From the NCBI GenBank assembly GCA_002424545.1, contig DIKL01000044.1:1-48121 (forward strand): DNA of 48,121 nucleotides, given 5' to 3'. This DNA is from Syntrophaceae bacterium UBA5619 (GTDB lineage: Bacteria > Desulfobacterota > Syntrophia > Syntrophales > UBA5619). Below the pieces are notes generated by a model. It worked only from the letters and a program-made list of their open reading frames with translations, made no database searches and was not told the DNA's origin. Positions 1-8,922 of this stretch are shown here, one piece after another. Position 1 is the stretch's first letter; every line of letters starts with the position of its first letter. The translations under genes and the position numbers were made by a program.

Positions 1-362
1 GTTCGCGCTGATGACGCGGTGATGAGTTGCGGCACACGACGGCTTGTCAACGGCTTTGCCAGCGCCTGAAGTCATGGCACCGCCATCCCGACTCAGCCGA
101 TGGGCGTACAGGAATGCATGCGCTGCCTGCGGGGATGCACCCCGTTCGTCGATCAAGGTGACATCGATTCCTGCGCGTGGCTTTAATCCTTGACGGCCAT
201 GCCGGCCGCATACTCGGTCATCAAAATCTCTGTCATAAAATCTCTTGACAGATCAGGCCGCCTCTCCTAACCTTGCTCCGCAAAAAGCGGGACCTCCCCG
301 GCATTGCCGCCTTCCGCGGGTCCATTGCCGGAGTCATCCGAAACCATTCGCGAGGTTTGATC
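1..362. other. Left-edge stretch without a supported gene
   Basis: I see no convincing complete gene here. On the minus strand a frame stays open from about base 250 to the window edge, but it has no good start codon and I do not recognise its product, so it may be a decayed fragment. The last part should hold the promoter and leader of the moxR-type gene, but no clear -35/-10 pair stands out. No tRNA or terminator hairpin was recognised. Confidence 0.4.
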
Positions 363-1301
363 GTGCCATTTGATCTGTGCAGGAAAATCATCGAAAACGT
401 CTCCCATGTGATTGTCGGAAAGGAGCATTCCATCGAACTTCTTCTGGTCGCGCTGCTGGCCGAAGGCCATGTGTTGATCGAGGACATTCCCGGTCTGGGA
501 AAGACCCTGATCGCCAAGTCCCTGGCCAGGAGCATCGGCGCTTCCTTCAAAAGGGTGCAGTTCACCCCCGACCTGCTGCCGGGTGATATCACCGGTTTCA
601 ACATCTACGATCAGCATGCCGGTCACTTCACCTTCCAGCCGGGCCCGGTCATGACCCACGTGCTGCTGGCCGACGAGATCAACCGGACCATTCCCAGGAC
701 CCAGTCGAGCCTTCTGGAGAGCATGGAGGAGCGGCAGGTCACGGTGGACGGGAAGACATACGGCCTGCCCCATCCTTTTTTCGTCATGGCTACCCAGAAT
801 CCGATCGAGCTTGAGGGAACCTTTCCGCTGCCCGAGGCACAGCTCGACCGGTTCCTGCTGCGCATCCGGCTGGGTTATCCGGATCAGCAGGAGGAGATCG
901 CGATCCTGGAGCGCTTTCGTGAGAAAGATCCGCTGCGCGAACTGGAACCCGTGGCGACTCCCGAACAGATTGCCGGGCTGCAGGAGGCCCGCAAAAGGAT
1001 CCGCATATCCCTGCCCATAAAGGAGTACATTACGGGCATCGTGAGCGCGACCCGCCGCAACCCTTCCCTGCGGCTCGGCGCGAGCCCGCGGGGCTCCCTG
1101 AGTCTCATGCGGGCCGGTCAGTCCCTCGCGGCGCTCCGCGACCGGGACTACGTGCTTCCCGATGACATCAAGACCCTGGCCTTGCCCGTCCTTGCCCACC
1201 GCCTGATTCTCAAGGAAGAGGAGCGGCTGCGGGGGGAGAACCAGGAGCCGATTCTCGAAGAGATCGTCCGCCAGATTCCCGTACCCGCCCCCGGCACGTG
1301 A
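363..1301 (+). CDS. moxR: MoxR family AAA+ ATPase
   Basis: This is a MoxR-type AAA+ ATPase of 312 residues, a cytoplasmic chaperone-like ATPase thought to help assemble or activate partner proteins. It shows a Walker A motif (GLGKT, in EDIPGLGKT), a Walker B (LLADEIN), a sensor region (ATQNP) and the family's ETFPLPEAQLDRFL-like stretch, here EGTFPLPEAQLDRFL. The frame is open from a TTG at 273. I chose GTG at 363 because GAGG sits seven bases before it and because homologues start close to this point. The stop overlaps a possible GTG start of the DUF58 gene. The order MoxR, DUF58, membrane protein is a very common bacterial operon, so these proteins probably work together at the cell envelope. 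The family call is secure; the biological role in this organism is not. Confidence 0.9.
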   Translation: MPFDLCRKIIENVSHVIVGKEHSIELLLVALLAEGHVLIEDIPGLGKTLIAKSLARSIGASFKRVQFTPDLLPGDITGFNIYDQHAGHFTFQPGPVMTHVLLADEINRTIPRTQSSLLESMEERQVTVDGKTYGLPHPFFVMATQNPIELEGTFPLPEAQLDRFLLRIRLGYPDQQEEIAILERFREKDPLRELEPVATPEQIAGLQEARKRIRISLPIKEYITGIVSATRRNPSLRLGASPRGSLSLMRAGQSLAALRDRDYVLPDDIKTLALPVLAHRLILKEEERLRGENQEPILEEIVRQIPVPAPGT

Positions 1302-1309
1302 GAGAGACG

Positions 1310-2512
1310 ATGAACGATCTCGATCGCACCCTGTCCAGTATTTTTTTTGTCCCGCTGGTGCTGGCCGTTGTCGGCCTCTTTCTCTTCATGGCCCTGCTCA
1401 ACGGCCAGCGGGACCTCACGGTGTTCTGCCTCGCCCTTCTCGGGATCGCCGCCGGGGCGAAGCTCTGGAGCCGGTGGAGCCTGACCGGCATCGAGTGCAG
1501 CGTCGGCCTCGACAGGCGCAGGGTGTTTCCCGGCGAAAAGCTCGTTCTGAAGGCGACGGCGGAAAACAGAAAATTCCTCCCCGTGCGGCTGGGGATCCGG
1601 ACGCACGTCGGCAACCTCCTCCATCATGATGATGGCGCCGGAACCACGATCAAGGCTGAAACCGGCCTGCTGTGGTATCAGAAGGCGAGCTTCCGCTGGG
1701 AGCTCACCGCACTGCGCAGGGGAGTCCACAGAATCGGGCCTGTCGGCCTTGTTTCAGGCGATCTGTTCGGTTTCTTCCCGAAGGAGAAGGAGATGATGGA
1801 AACGATCGAGGTGGTTGTCTATCCCTACCTCACGCCGCTCAAGACATTTTCGCTGCCGAGGCGCGATTTCTTCGGCATTCCCGGAGCCGAAAGCCCCGTC
1901 GACGACCCTGTCTACATTCTCGGCACCCGGGACTACCAACCGGGGCGAGCCGCGAAGTACATCCACTGGAAGGCAACCGCCCGTCACCACAAGCTGCAGG
2001 AGAAGATTTTCGAGCCGTCGGCGCAGGAGAAGATTCTGCTCGTCGTCGATGTCGGCGCCTTCGCGCGAAACGGGGCGGAAGAGGCGTTCGAGCGCATGCT
2101 GGAAACGGCGGCGGCGGTGGCCGTGCGGCTCGCCGAACGCGGCTGTGCCGTGGGGCTGGCCACGAACGCCCGGATGACGGGCGAGGCTTCGTCCATCGTG
2201 CCGGTGACGAGAAACCCGCGCCATCTCGCCATCCTGCTTGAAGCGCTCGCCAGGATGCGGTTGGAGCCTTCCCGAAGTCTCATTGAGATGTTCTGTCTTC
2301 ACCTGCGGATACCTTGGGGGGTCAGTTGCCTCTATTTTGCCCTCGACAAGGACGAGACGGCACGAGCGGCCCGGGACTATTTTGCACAGCGGCGGGTTCC
2401 CTTCCGGTTTTACAGCCGCGACTATCGTGCCGATTCCGCGAAAGCCGGCGCCGCGAGCGTTCCGGCCATCGGGGGGGCCGGTGAACACCGTGACGGGGAG
2501 GGCCCGGGCTGA
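1310..2512 (+). CDS. DUF58 domain protein (vWA-like), partner of MoxR
   Basis: This is a DUF58 family protein of about 400 residues. Two hydrophobic segments lie near the N-terminus (around residues 10-50 and ending in CLALLGIAAGAKLW), followed by a beta-rich stretch containing GDLFGFF. The DUF58 signature is GTRDYQPGRAAKYIHW and the following KATARHHKLQ. The C-terminal half (LLVVDVGAF) resembles a von Willebrand A-type fold, as is usual in this family. ATG at 1310 is preceded by GAGAGAG. A GTG at 1298 that overlaps the moxR stop is the alternative and would add four residues. The stop overlaps the ATG of the next gene by one base, which suggests translational coupling. The exact function of DUF58 proteins is unknown; partnership with MoxR ATPases is well established by gene order. 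Confidence 0.85.
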   Translation: MNDLDRTLSSIFFVPLVLAVVGLFLFMALLNGQRDLTVFCLALLGIAAGAKLWSRWSLTGIECSVGLDRRRVFPGEKLVLKATAENRKFLPVRLGIRTHVGNLLHHDDGAGTTIKAETGLLWYQKASFRWELTALRRGVHRIGPVGLVSGDLFGFFPKEKEMMETIEVVVYPYLTPLKTFSLPRRDFFGIPGAESPVDDPVYILGTRDYQPGRAAKYIHWKATARHHKLQEKIFEPSAQEKILLVVDVGAFARNGAEEAFERMLETAAAVAVRLAERGCAVGLATNARMTGEASSIVPVTRNPRHLAILLEALARMRLEPSRSLIEMFCLHLRIPWGVSCLYFALDKDETARAARDYFAQRRVPFRFYSRDYRADSAKAGAASVPAIGGAGEHRDGEGPG

Positions 2513-3915
2513 TGGATGCGCGCAAGGGGATGCTCTGGTATCTCGTGAACGGGGCCATGGAGTTGAGCTGGTTTCTCGGCTGGGCCATGTTCCTGTCGCT
2601 CGTCACCATGCATCGCCCTTTCCCCTTTTTCGAGACCATCGCCGCTTTTGCCCTCGCCGGTTTCATCGGCCGCTTTTCGACAGGAAAAGGATGGCGGATC
2701 CTGAGCGTCTTGCTGATCTGGATGTTTGGCTTGATCTGCGCCGCTTTGCTGCTGATCCACGGGATCTATTACGATGCCTATCCGCTTATTCAGGGCGGCT
2801 GGCTCCAAGTGTTTTGGGATGGTCCGCGGAATCTATCGGAAGGGCTTATCCTTTCGATGAATCTCCTGCTGATCCTGATCCTGTGCGCATCGGGACTGGC
2901 CTTTGCCCGCAGGCCGATGGGATATGTCCACACCTGCAACCGCTTCGATCTCGGCCTCGGCGCCTTTTTTGCCCTCTTCATCATCAAACTCGTTGCCCTG
3001 ACCAAAGGGGAAGCGATGGCGGAGGATTCCCTCTCCCTGCTCTTCGTTTTCCCCTTCATCCTGTTCGGCCTCCTGTCGGTCGGCATGGCCCGCATGCGGG
3101 GCCGCAACGCGACGAAAACCTTTCTCCCCGGGTTCCGGGGGATCGGCGTCATCCTGAGCTTTTTCGCGGCGGTGCTTCTCGGGACCGGAGGGCTTCTGCT
3201 CTTTTTCCTGCCCGGCCTGACCGCGGCCGCACAGATGGGATACCATGCACTCGCGGCGGCCGGAAGGCCGCTCGTCCCGGTATTGATCGCCATCCTGCGT
3301 TTTATCTTCGGACCGCATGGCAATCGTCCCGTAGAGGTGGCGAGGAACTCCCCATCCCCGCTGGCAGATCTGGACAAGATCGTGCAGCAGACCCCCAGTT
3401 GGTGGATGGCTTGGCTGGAAAAGATCTTGAGCTGGGGGTTCTTGGGGCTGATGCTGCTCGTGCTGGTCATCGGCTCCACCGTCGTTCTCTATTTTATTGT
3501 GAAATGGCTTCTCTCGCGGACCGAGGAGAGTGGGCGCCAGGCGACGCCGATTTCGGCGCGGTTCGCGGCGTGGAGGAATTATTGGGCCGAATTCTCGAGA
3601 AAGATTATTCGTGGCGTCATGGGATATCCGAGAGTGGCCGAACTTTACGGCGCCCTCCTGGCATGGGCAGGCCGCAGCGGCATTCCTCATGATCGCGGTG
3701 AGACGCCCCTCGAATTCGGGATGCGCCTGAACAGCCGTTTCCCCGCCTGTAAACCGCCGGTGGATTTCATCATCGGCGCCTACAACCGGGAGGTTTACGG
3801 AGAGACGGTCCTGGATGGCGCGACCGTTGCCGGGGCAAACTCCGCCTGGCAATTCCTTCGGAGCCCTCGACGCTGGCCATCGCGTCTCAAGAGCTGGTTT
3901 GCCGGCTCCTCTTAA
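2512..3915 (+). CDS. Multi-pass membrane protein with DUF4129-like C-terminus
   Basis: This is a 467-residue membrane protein. The first 240 residues hold about six hydrophobic helices (for example AFALAGFIGRFSTG, LLLILILCASGLAFA and LSFFAAVLLGTGGLLLFFLPG). A long loop follows, then another helix near residue 310 (FLGLMLLVLVIGSTVVLYFIV). The cytoplasmic C-terminus has the pattern GETPLEFGMRL followed by FIIGAYNREVYGE, as in DUF4129 tails. In many MoxR/DUF58 operons the third gene encodes a transglutaminase-like membrane protein with such a tail. Here I see no transglutaminase Cys-His-Asp core, so only the membrane scaffold and tail remain. It overlaps the previous stop by one base. The role is unknown, probably envelope-related together with MoxR and DUF58. 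Confidence 0.75.
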   Translation: MDARKGMLWYLVNGAMELSWFLGWAMFLSLVTMHRPFPFFETIAAFALAGFIGRFSTGKGWRILSVLLIWMFGLICAALLLIHGIYYDAYPLIQGGWLQVFWDGPRNLSEGLILSMNLLLILILCASGLAFARRPMGYVHTCNRFDLGLGAFFALFIIKLVALTKGEAMAEDSLSLLFVFPFILFGLLSVGMARMRGRNATKTFLPGFRGIGVILSFFAAVLLGTGGLLLFFLPGLTAAAQMGYHALAAAGRPLVPVLIAILRFIFGPHGNRPVEVARNSPSPLADLDKIVQQTPSWWMAWLEKILSWGFLGLMLLVLVIGSTVVLYFIVKWLLSRTEESGRQATPISARFAAWRNYWAEFSRKIIRGVMGYPRVAELYGALLAWAGRSGIPHDRGETPLEFGMRLNSRFPACKPPVDFIIGAYNREVYGETVLDGATVAGANSAWQFLRSPRRWPSRLKSWFAGSS

Positions 3916-3931
3916 AATTCAAGCACGATAA

Positions 3932-4132
3932 CACGATAAGAAGTTCGACGATCTTTGCCGATTCTTCAATGACTGGCATCATCTGGTTCCCATCAACATC
4001 AGCCCGATCTTCGCCGAATTCGAATACATCAAAAAGCTCACATGGTTCTATTACAATGTGAGTACTGCATCCTCGGACATGAATCTGCGGCGGCGTCAAA
4101 GGCTTGCGGTTTGCTCCGGAATGCCGACTTGA
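3932..4132 (+). pseudogene. Possible gene remnant in the gap before pgpA
   Basis: The 305 bases between 3915 and 4221 contain no intact gene. A plus-strand frame without a start codon runs 66 codons to TGA at 4130-4132 and reads like real protein (for example FDDLCRFFNDWHHLVPINIS and FAEFEYIKKLTWFYYN) with codon use like that of the neighbours. It may be the 3' end of a decayed gene. I do not recognise the family. No terminator was recognised in this gap. Confidence 0.25.
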
Positions 4133-4220
4133 AAACCCATTGCAATTTACCGGATAATCTGTAGGAATGGCTGCGGTTGATCATGAGTAATGACGGCACG
4201 AAAATCAACGGAGCGGACGG

Positions 4221-4694
4221 ATGAAGAAGATGGTCGTGATGATGGCCACGGGATTCGGGCTGGGATTCGCGCCGATCGCCTCAGGAACGGCCGGGGCGCT
4301 CCCGGGCGTCATCCTGGCGTGGGTGCTGCACCCGCTGGCGGCGGTTTGGCAGGCGGCGGCCGCCCTGGCGCTGTGCGCGCTCTCCATCCCGATATGCGAA
4401 GTGGCGGAACGGCACTTCGTCGCGAAAGACGACCGGCGAATCGTGGCGGATGAGTATCTGACGTTTCCCGTGTGCCTGATCGGGATCCCCTGGACCGAAC
4501 ACGCCTGGTTCCTGGGCATTGCGTTTGTGGTCAGCCGCATCATGGATATCATCAAGCCGCCTCCGGCCCGGGGACTTCAGGATTTGCACGGCGGCCTGGG
4601 GATCACGGTAGATGACGTCATTGCCAATGTCTACGCGCTGGCCGTGAACTGGGGGCTGTGGCTCGCGGCGGCGAAGGTGTTCGGTCTTGCCTGA
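4221..4694 (+). CDS. pgpA: Phosphatidylglycerophosphatase A
   Basis: PgpA removes the phosphate from phosphatidylglycerophosphate to give phosphatidylglycerol at the inner membrane. The 157-residue length fits the family. The sequence opens with the family pattern (TGFGLGFAPIASGTAGALPG) and has a DEYLTFPV segment where PgpA carries its conserved acidic pair. It then shows RIMDIIKPPPARGLQDLHGG and the TVDDVIAN motif. Three or four hydrophobic segments fit a membrane enzyme. ATG 4221 has GGAG seven bases upstream. The gene stands alone and converges on the barstar gene 24 bases away. The DEYLTFPV stretch is somewhat unlike the usual DE-V-G pattern, but the overall match is good. Confidence 0.88.
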   Translation: MKKMVVMMATGFGLGFAPIASGTAGALPGVILAWVLHPLAAVWQAAAALALCALSIPICEVAERHFVAKDDRRIVADEYLTFPVCLIGIPWTEHAWFLGIAFVVSRIMDIIKPPPARGLQDLHGGLGITVDDVIANVYALAVNWGLWLAAAKVFGLA

Positions 4695-4717
4695 TCGATG
4701 AAGCGCCGCAGACAGCA

Positions 4718-4999
4718 TTACGGCTCGATCCTGAGTTTGAAATCGTCCCGTTCTTTTTCCAGCTCTCGTAACAACTTTACGGTTCGATTGAAATCCTTGC
4801 GCATCGACTTCCTTGAATCATCGGCATGCTTCCAGACGATTTCAAACGGACCCCCAACATCCACGGAAAGGACATCCCAGAGCGCGTCAAGGTTGTTCCC
4901 GAAGTGCACCGGCAAATCCATGAGGATCGAGAGCCGATCATAGAGATCAGCGAGCGAATGGATGTCCTTCCCATCGAGCGTATATCGTTTTATCGGCAT
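4718..4999 (-). CDS. Barstar-like ribonuclease inhibitor
   Basis: This is a 93-residue barstar family protein, the cytoplasmic inhibitor that plugs the active site of barnase-type RNases. The key helix reads HFGNNLDALWDVLS at residues 32-45. By alignment from memory, D38 and D42 correspond to barstar Asp35 and Asp39, the residues that enter the barnase active site, and W41 to Trp38. Barstar Tyr29 is replaced by H32. The start overlaps the last ten bases of the upstream RNase gene, so the two are probably translationally coupled. The adjacency of toxin and inhibitor supports the call. It would protect the producer from RNase that folds before export. Confidence 0.9.
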   Translation of the reverse strand: MPIKRYTLDGKDIHSLADLYDRLSILMDLPVHFGNNLDALWDVLSVDVGGPFEIVWKHADDSRKSMRKDFNRTVKLLRELEKERDDFKLRIEP

Positions 5000-5460
5000 G
5001 CCGGCACCTCCAGAAAGGTCTTGTAGTGGTCCACCGTCACAAATCGATACCCGTCCCGGGAAAAGACGAGGCGTTTACCGCCCCGGCGCCCACCCTTGTA
5101 GTCGAGGTCGGCCTCGCGCCATTTTTTATCCGGCAGCCTGCCCTCCCGATTCCGGAAAGCATCGCCGCCCATGCTCGATCCTCTGAGCGCGCTCACCGAC
5201 CACAGGTCTTTCCCCGGGCTCCATCCCTTTGTGCGGGCCGTATGCTTGTTCACGAACTTCCGCGGAAGCTTCTTGCTGTTTGTACTGTTCAGGCTGCGGA
5301 TGATTTCGACCAGTTCCTGCTCGTCGATTACCGACGAAAGCTGCAAATTGACCGCATGGATCACCTTCTCGCAGGATTCGGCATACGCCTGGGATGCGAG
5401 GAAAAGGACAACGCCCAAACTGAAAAGAATCGCCGAGCGTGTCCGTATCCGCTGTTTCAT
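4990..5460 (-). CDS. Secreted barnase-type ribonuclease
   Basis: This is a guanyl-preferring RNase of the barnase/N1 family with an export signal, 156 residues from ATG 5460. Residues 1-27 form a classical signal peptide (positive KQRIRTR, hydrophobic ILFSLGVVLFLA, cleavage site AYA). A linker of about 40 residues follows, then the catalytic domain from LPRKFVNKHT. Barnase landmarks are present: GGDAFRNREGRLP, WREADLDY with E116 (barnase Glu73), R126 and R130 (Arg83 and Arg87) and DHYKTF with H145 (His102). All catalytic positions I can align are kept, so it should be active. The frame continues upstream to 5547, but GGAG before 5460 and the signal peptide fix the start. The barstar gene follows at once. 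It lies at the end of the restriction-modification operon, possibly with its own promoter. Confidence 0.92.
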   Translation of the reverse strand: MKQRIRTRSAILFSLGVVLFLASQAYAESCEKVIHAVNLQLSSVIDEQELVEIIRSLNSTNSKKLPRKFVNKHTARTKGWSPGKDLWSVSALRGSSMGGDAFRNREGRLPDKKWREADLDYKGGRRGGKRLVFSRDGYRFVTVDHYKTFLEVPACR

Positions 5461-5479
5461 GATCGTCACTCCGTTCAAT

Positions 5480-5508
5480 TCTATACAACAAAGCATGGTG
5501 ACACTGAA
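5480..5508 (-). promoter_or_regulatory. Possible promoter of the RNase/inhibitor pair
   Basis: Read on the minus strand, TATAGA (plus 5480-5485) lies 17 bases from TTCAGT (plus 5503-5508), upstream of the barnase start at 5460. The -10 is good and the -35 is weak. It could give the toxin pair expression independent of the res gene, whose end it overlaps only slightly. Confidence 0.3.
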
Positions 5509-5515
5509 TTGCGCT

Positions 5516-8500
5516 CTATTGCTTCGGTCCGGCGCATTGGGCCACAAGCCGGGGAATCATCTGTGGATCGCGGCACGGTTTGAAATCCCACGCGCCCAGT
5601 CTGCCCCAATGGTTCACCGCCGTGACCCAGCGGCGGGCGGCCTGGTATTTCTGGCGATCCTGGTCGTCCTCTTCGCCCTTCATCTCCAGAATGAGCGTTT
5701 GGCCGTTCCGGAGGCGAACGACATAGTCCGGCTCAAAATGATGCTGGGCGCCTTCGTATTCGTAGGGAATCAGCAGGAATGGCCTGTCATTTCTCACGTA
5801 ACTGAAAACATGGTCCGTCTGCATCTCCAGGTAGAAGGCGGCGGTCTGCTCCCAGGAACTGTCTAGAACGACGGCGTTGACATGGGAGCGCTGCGTGCTG
5901 TGGACGTTCCGCTTCGTCGTGAAGTCTACATCGGCCGTTGATCCGATCGGCTTGTACCGGTTCAGGATGGGCAGGAGAGGCGCTTCGCCCTCCTGTTCGT
6001 TGGGGATGATGGCATCCAGCAGCAATTCCTTGATCCGACGGACATATTTTTCCAGCCCGAGCTCACAGGGGTGCTGCTCCCGGAAGTTCACCTTTTCAGC
6101 GACGTACCGGCGGACGATTTTGAGGACCTGGGGGAATAGCTCATGCCGGGCAAGGCCCCGCATTCGAGCGCTTCCGCGCACGGGCGCCTGCTCCCCCTCG
6201 CCCACCAGCGTTGCAACGATCTGCCGGGCGATTTCAAACTCGATCTGCTGGAGGTGGTTCCGGGCGTAGAACTCTCCCCGGTTATGCACCTCATATCCTC
6301 CGATCCCGCCGCCATGCGCCCCGCCTTCCAGATGGTCCGCCACGATCCGGACGAACGTGGCCGTGGGTGTCTTCTCCGGCTCGACAATCAGACGCTCCAG
6401 TTTGCAGAAATCGGCCGTAATCGACGGTTTTCGGAGGGCATAGACATAACCTTCGACGTTTGGAAACCGGATCTCGCAAACCGCCCGTTCCTGGAGCGCA
6501 TAAACGTGGTTGACCGGCCGGTCAGGAGGGGTCCGGGAGGGCTTCCCCTTGTAAGGAATAACCGAGAAGGGTATGCCATAGACATCCACGTACTCCTCCG
6601 GCAGGAGTTCCGTCTGCGGATCGGGTGTGTAGTTCATCCGCCTGAGCCCCCGGCCCACCACCTGCTCGCAGAGGAGCTGGCTTCCGAAGGCGCGGATTCC
6701 CAGGATATGGGTCACGTTGTTTGCGTCCCATCCTTCCGTCAGCATGGCCACGGACACGACGCAGCGCACATCCTGACCCGGTTTCCCGGGCTTGCCCACG
6801 GTGTTGACGATTTCGCGGAGTTCCTTGGCCGCCTCATCGCGGGTGGCATCCGGATCTTCGCTTTCCACCTTCTCCAGCCGCCGGCTGTCGATACGGATCG
6901 TCCAGAGCCGCCCCGGACCGTTCTGGAACAGTTCCGGAAAAGCGGTCTTGTTCACCCCGTAAGTCACTCGCGTTTTGGCATTCTTCCGTCTGGCCTTCGG
7001 TTCCTCTTCCCCGTCTTCGGTCTCCTCCGGAATCTCCTCCACGTCCGCTTGACCGGAAATATTCTCGAAAAAGAGCTGGGCAATGTCCGTGTTGTCGCAA
7101 ACGACGATCATGACCGGCGGCGCCTTCAATGCCGTGTCGCTCGCCTCCTCGATGGCATCAAAGGCCTTCTTGTATTCCCCGGCCAACTGGACGAAGGCAT
7201 CCTGAGCCCGCTCCCAGACGATCTCCGGTTTCGGCCGCTTGTTTGACAACCGCTGCCCCGCAACCAGGTCTTTGGTAATATTCCGCCAGAGACGGAAATA
7301 CTTGGGATCGGGCTGGCCCGTCGTGTCGCTGACCGGCAGGCGGGGTATCTTCGTGATCCCGCTTTCGATGGCGTCCACCAGGCCGAAATCGCTTACGATC
7401 CACGGAAACGGCTCCCCTTCCGGATAGCCGCTGCCCTTGATATAAAACGGCGTCGCGGAAAGATCCATGCAGAAGCGGATGCCGCAGGCCTTTGCGATCC
7501 GGTCGAGCCCCTGCACCCAAATCGTGGCGGCCTCACGCTCCCTCTTTACGTCGGCGGTCGTCGTCTTCGCCTCCGTCTCGGGGATGGGGGCCGGCCGGTA
7601 GGCGTGATGTCCCTCGTCGTTCAAAACCATGATCGGCCCGCGGTCGAAAAGCTCGCCCAGTCGGTTCCGGGCGAAGGCCTCGTCGGTCTCATCGCCCTTC
7701 TTCACGACGGCGTAACTTTTTCCGCCTTCGCTGTGTTCGGATTCCGGAGCGAAGAAATGCCAGTTCGTGACCAGGACCTTGCCGGTTCGCAGAAGGTCGC
7801 GGTAGGGAGGCGCCACGAGATCGAACTGGGTGTAGTAATCATCGCCTCGGACGTCTGTCCGGAGGACCTGGAGGCGCTCCTTGATCGTCAGATTCGGGCA
7901 GCAGACGAGCACGGCGTTGGGAAAGCGGTCGTCGCTCGGCACCCGGGCGCGGTTGCAAAAGGCCCAGGTGATGATCATCGCCATCACGAGGGTCTTGCCG
8001 CTCCCGGTGGCCATCTTGCAGGCAAATCTTGTCAGGGGTTCCCTCGACCCATCCGCCATCTTCCAGAGGAGATCGAAATCGATATCGGTAAATTCGGGAT
8101 TCCAGCGCGGCTTGCCCCGCTGGCCATCGCGACGATATCCTCTGATTTCATTCAGAAAGATCATCGTCTCCGCCGCTTCAAGCTGACAGAAGAAAAAGCG
8201 CCGTGGCCGGTCCTTCCGCATCCAGTGCCGGAGGAGATCCTTGGTGACGTTTGTCGCCCCCTCCCAGCCGGCATTCCGCCACCGCTTCACATCGGCGCGC
8301 AGCTTGTTCACCAGGATCAGGTCCCGCCGGTCCTCCTCCAATTCCAGCGAAAGCTGGCCCCGTCGGCTGTCCGCGTCGGCAAACTTGTACCAGTATGCGG
8401 CAGGCCGACGGCCTTCCCGAAGCGCGGCGCGGCCCGTCTGCCGGTCGTATTCCCAGTACCGGTTCGGCTCGTAGTACGGCTTGCAGATGACCGGGCTCTC

Positions 8501-8545
8501 GACAGGTTGAATGAGGACTGGGTCATCCAAGGGGGCTGCTTTCAT
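5516..8545 (-). CDS. Type III-like restriction enzyme, Res helicase-nuclease subunit
   Basis: This is the restriction subunit of a type III-like system, 1009 residues. It couples ATP-driven movement on DNA to cleavage, normally in complex with Mod. The superfamily 2 helicase core shows Walker A ATGSGKT at residues 179-185, the DExH-type box DEGHH at 310-314 and a motif VI region (GSQLLCEQVVGRGLRR) preceded by MLTEGWDANNV. The C-terminus has a PD-(D/E)xK nuclease pattern: D940 in EPDYVV and E954/K956 in LILEMKG. A charged insert rich in Glu, Lys and Arg (EEIPEETEDGEEEPKARRK) lies mid-protein. The ATG overlaps the end of the DUF5615 gene by four bases. The mod gene is not directly upstream: a two-gene toxin-antitoxin-like pair separates them. 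Confidence 0.88.
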   Translation of the reverse strand: MKAAPLDDPVLIQPVESPVICKPYYEPNRYWEYDRQTGRAALREGRRPAAYWYKFADADSRRGQLSLELEEDRRDLILVNKLRADVKRWRNAGWEGATNVTKDLLRHWMRKDRPRRFFFCQLEAAETMIFLNEIRGYRRDGQRGKPRWNPEFTDIDFDLLWKMADGSREPLTRFACKMATGSGKTLVMAMIITWAFCNRARVPSDDRFPNAVLVCCPNLTIKERLQVLRTDVRGDDYYTQFDLVAPPYRDLLRTGKVLVTNWHFFAPESEHSEGGKSYAVVKKGDETDEAFARNRLGELFDRGPIMVLNDEGHHAYRPAPIPETEAKTTTADVKREREAATIWVQGLDRIAKACGIRFCMDLSATPFYIKGSGYPEGEPFPWIVSDFGLVDAIESGITKIPRLPVSDTTGQPDPKYFRLWRNITKDLVAGQRLSNKRPKPEIVWERAQDAFVQLAGEYKKAFDAIEEASDTALKAPPVMIVVCDNTDIAQLFFENISGQADVEEIPEETEDGEEEPKARRKNAKTRVTYGVNKTAFPELFQNGPGRLWTIRIDSRRLEKVESEDPDATRDEAAKELREIVNTVGKPGKPGQDVRCVVSVAMLTEGWDANNVTHILGIRAFGSQLLCEQVVGRGLRRMNYTPDPQTELLPEEYVDVYGIPFSVIPYKGKPSRTPPDRPVNHVYALQERAVCEIRFPNVEGYVYALRKPSITADFCKLERLIVEPEKTPTATFVRIVADHLEGGAHGGGIGGYEVHNRGEFYARNHLQQIEFEIARQIVATLVGEGEQAPVRGSARMRGLARHELFPQVLKIVRRYVAEKVNFREQHPCELGLEKYVRRIKELLLDAIIPNEQEGEAPLLPILNRYKPIGSTADVDFTTKRNVHSTQRSHVNAVVLDSSWEQTAAFYLEMQTDHVFSYVRNDRPFLLIPYEYEGAQHHFEPDYVVRLRNGQTLILEMKGEEDDQDRQKYQAARRWVTAVNHWGRLGAWDFKPCRDPQMIPRLVAQCAGPKQ

Positions 8546-8922
8546 AATTTCCGCACCCTGATTTTCTGATTATCGATGATGATAAGGCTTTCAACCCATT
8601 CTTCCGATGGGAGTTGACGCAACAAGCGGTCCAATGCTTCCGTTGTTTGTTCGATTGTCATCGGCCATATGCGGAGCCGGATGACACCATGATGTTGACC
8701 CAATGGATACAGGCGAGAGTCAGCAAAATCCTCATCGAAAGTGATTACAATGGCTTTTTCCTGCTGCGCCCAGCGGTAAAGGAAATCGTCGGATTGCCCC
8801 TCGAACCCGAGATCCTTGACGTGCCGAACCGTCCAGGAAGAACGTTGGGCCTGAAGCCACGTCTTCACCGCATATGGCACATTCTGATCCAGCAGAATAT
8901 TCGGCGAGTTTTCTTCAGGCAT
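8542..8922 (-). CDS. DUF5615 PIN-like putative toxin
   Basis: This is a DUF5615 family protein of about 126 residues with a PIN-like fold, typically found beside DUF433 proteins and assumed to be the toxin (probably a nuclease). The expected acidic positions are visible: LLDQNVP near the N-terminus, FEGQSDDFLYRWAQQE in the middle and VITFDEDFAD, which carries the conserved aspartates. I chose ATG at 8922, with AAAAGG nine bases upstream and an eight-base overlap with the DUF433 gene. Starts at 8943 (ATG) or 8946 (TTG) would add seven or eight residues but lack a ribosome site. The 3' end overlaps res by four bases. The family call is good; toxicity and RNase activity are inferred. Confidence 0.82.
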   Translation of the reverse strand: MPEENSPNILLDQNVPYAVKTWLQAQRSSWTVRHVKDLGFEGQSDDFLYRWAQQEKAIVITFDEDFADSRLYPLGQHHGVIRLRIWPMTIEQTTEALDRLLRQLPSEEWVESLIIIDNQKIRVRKL

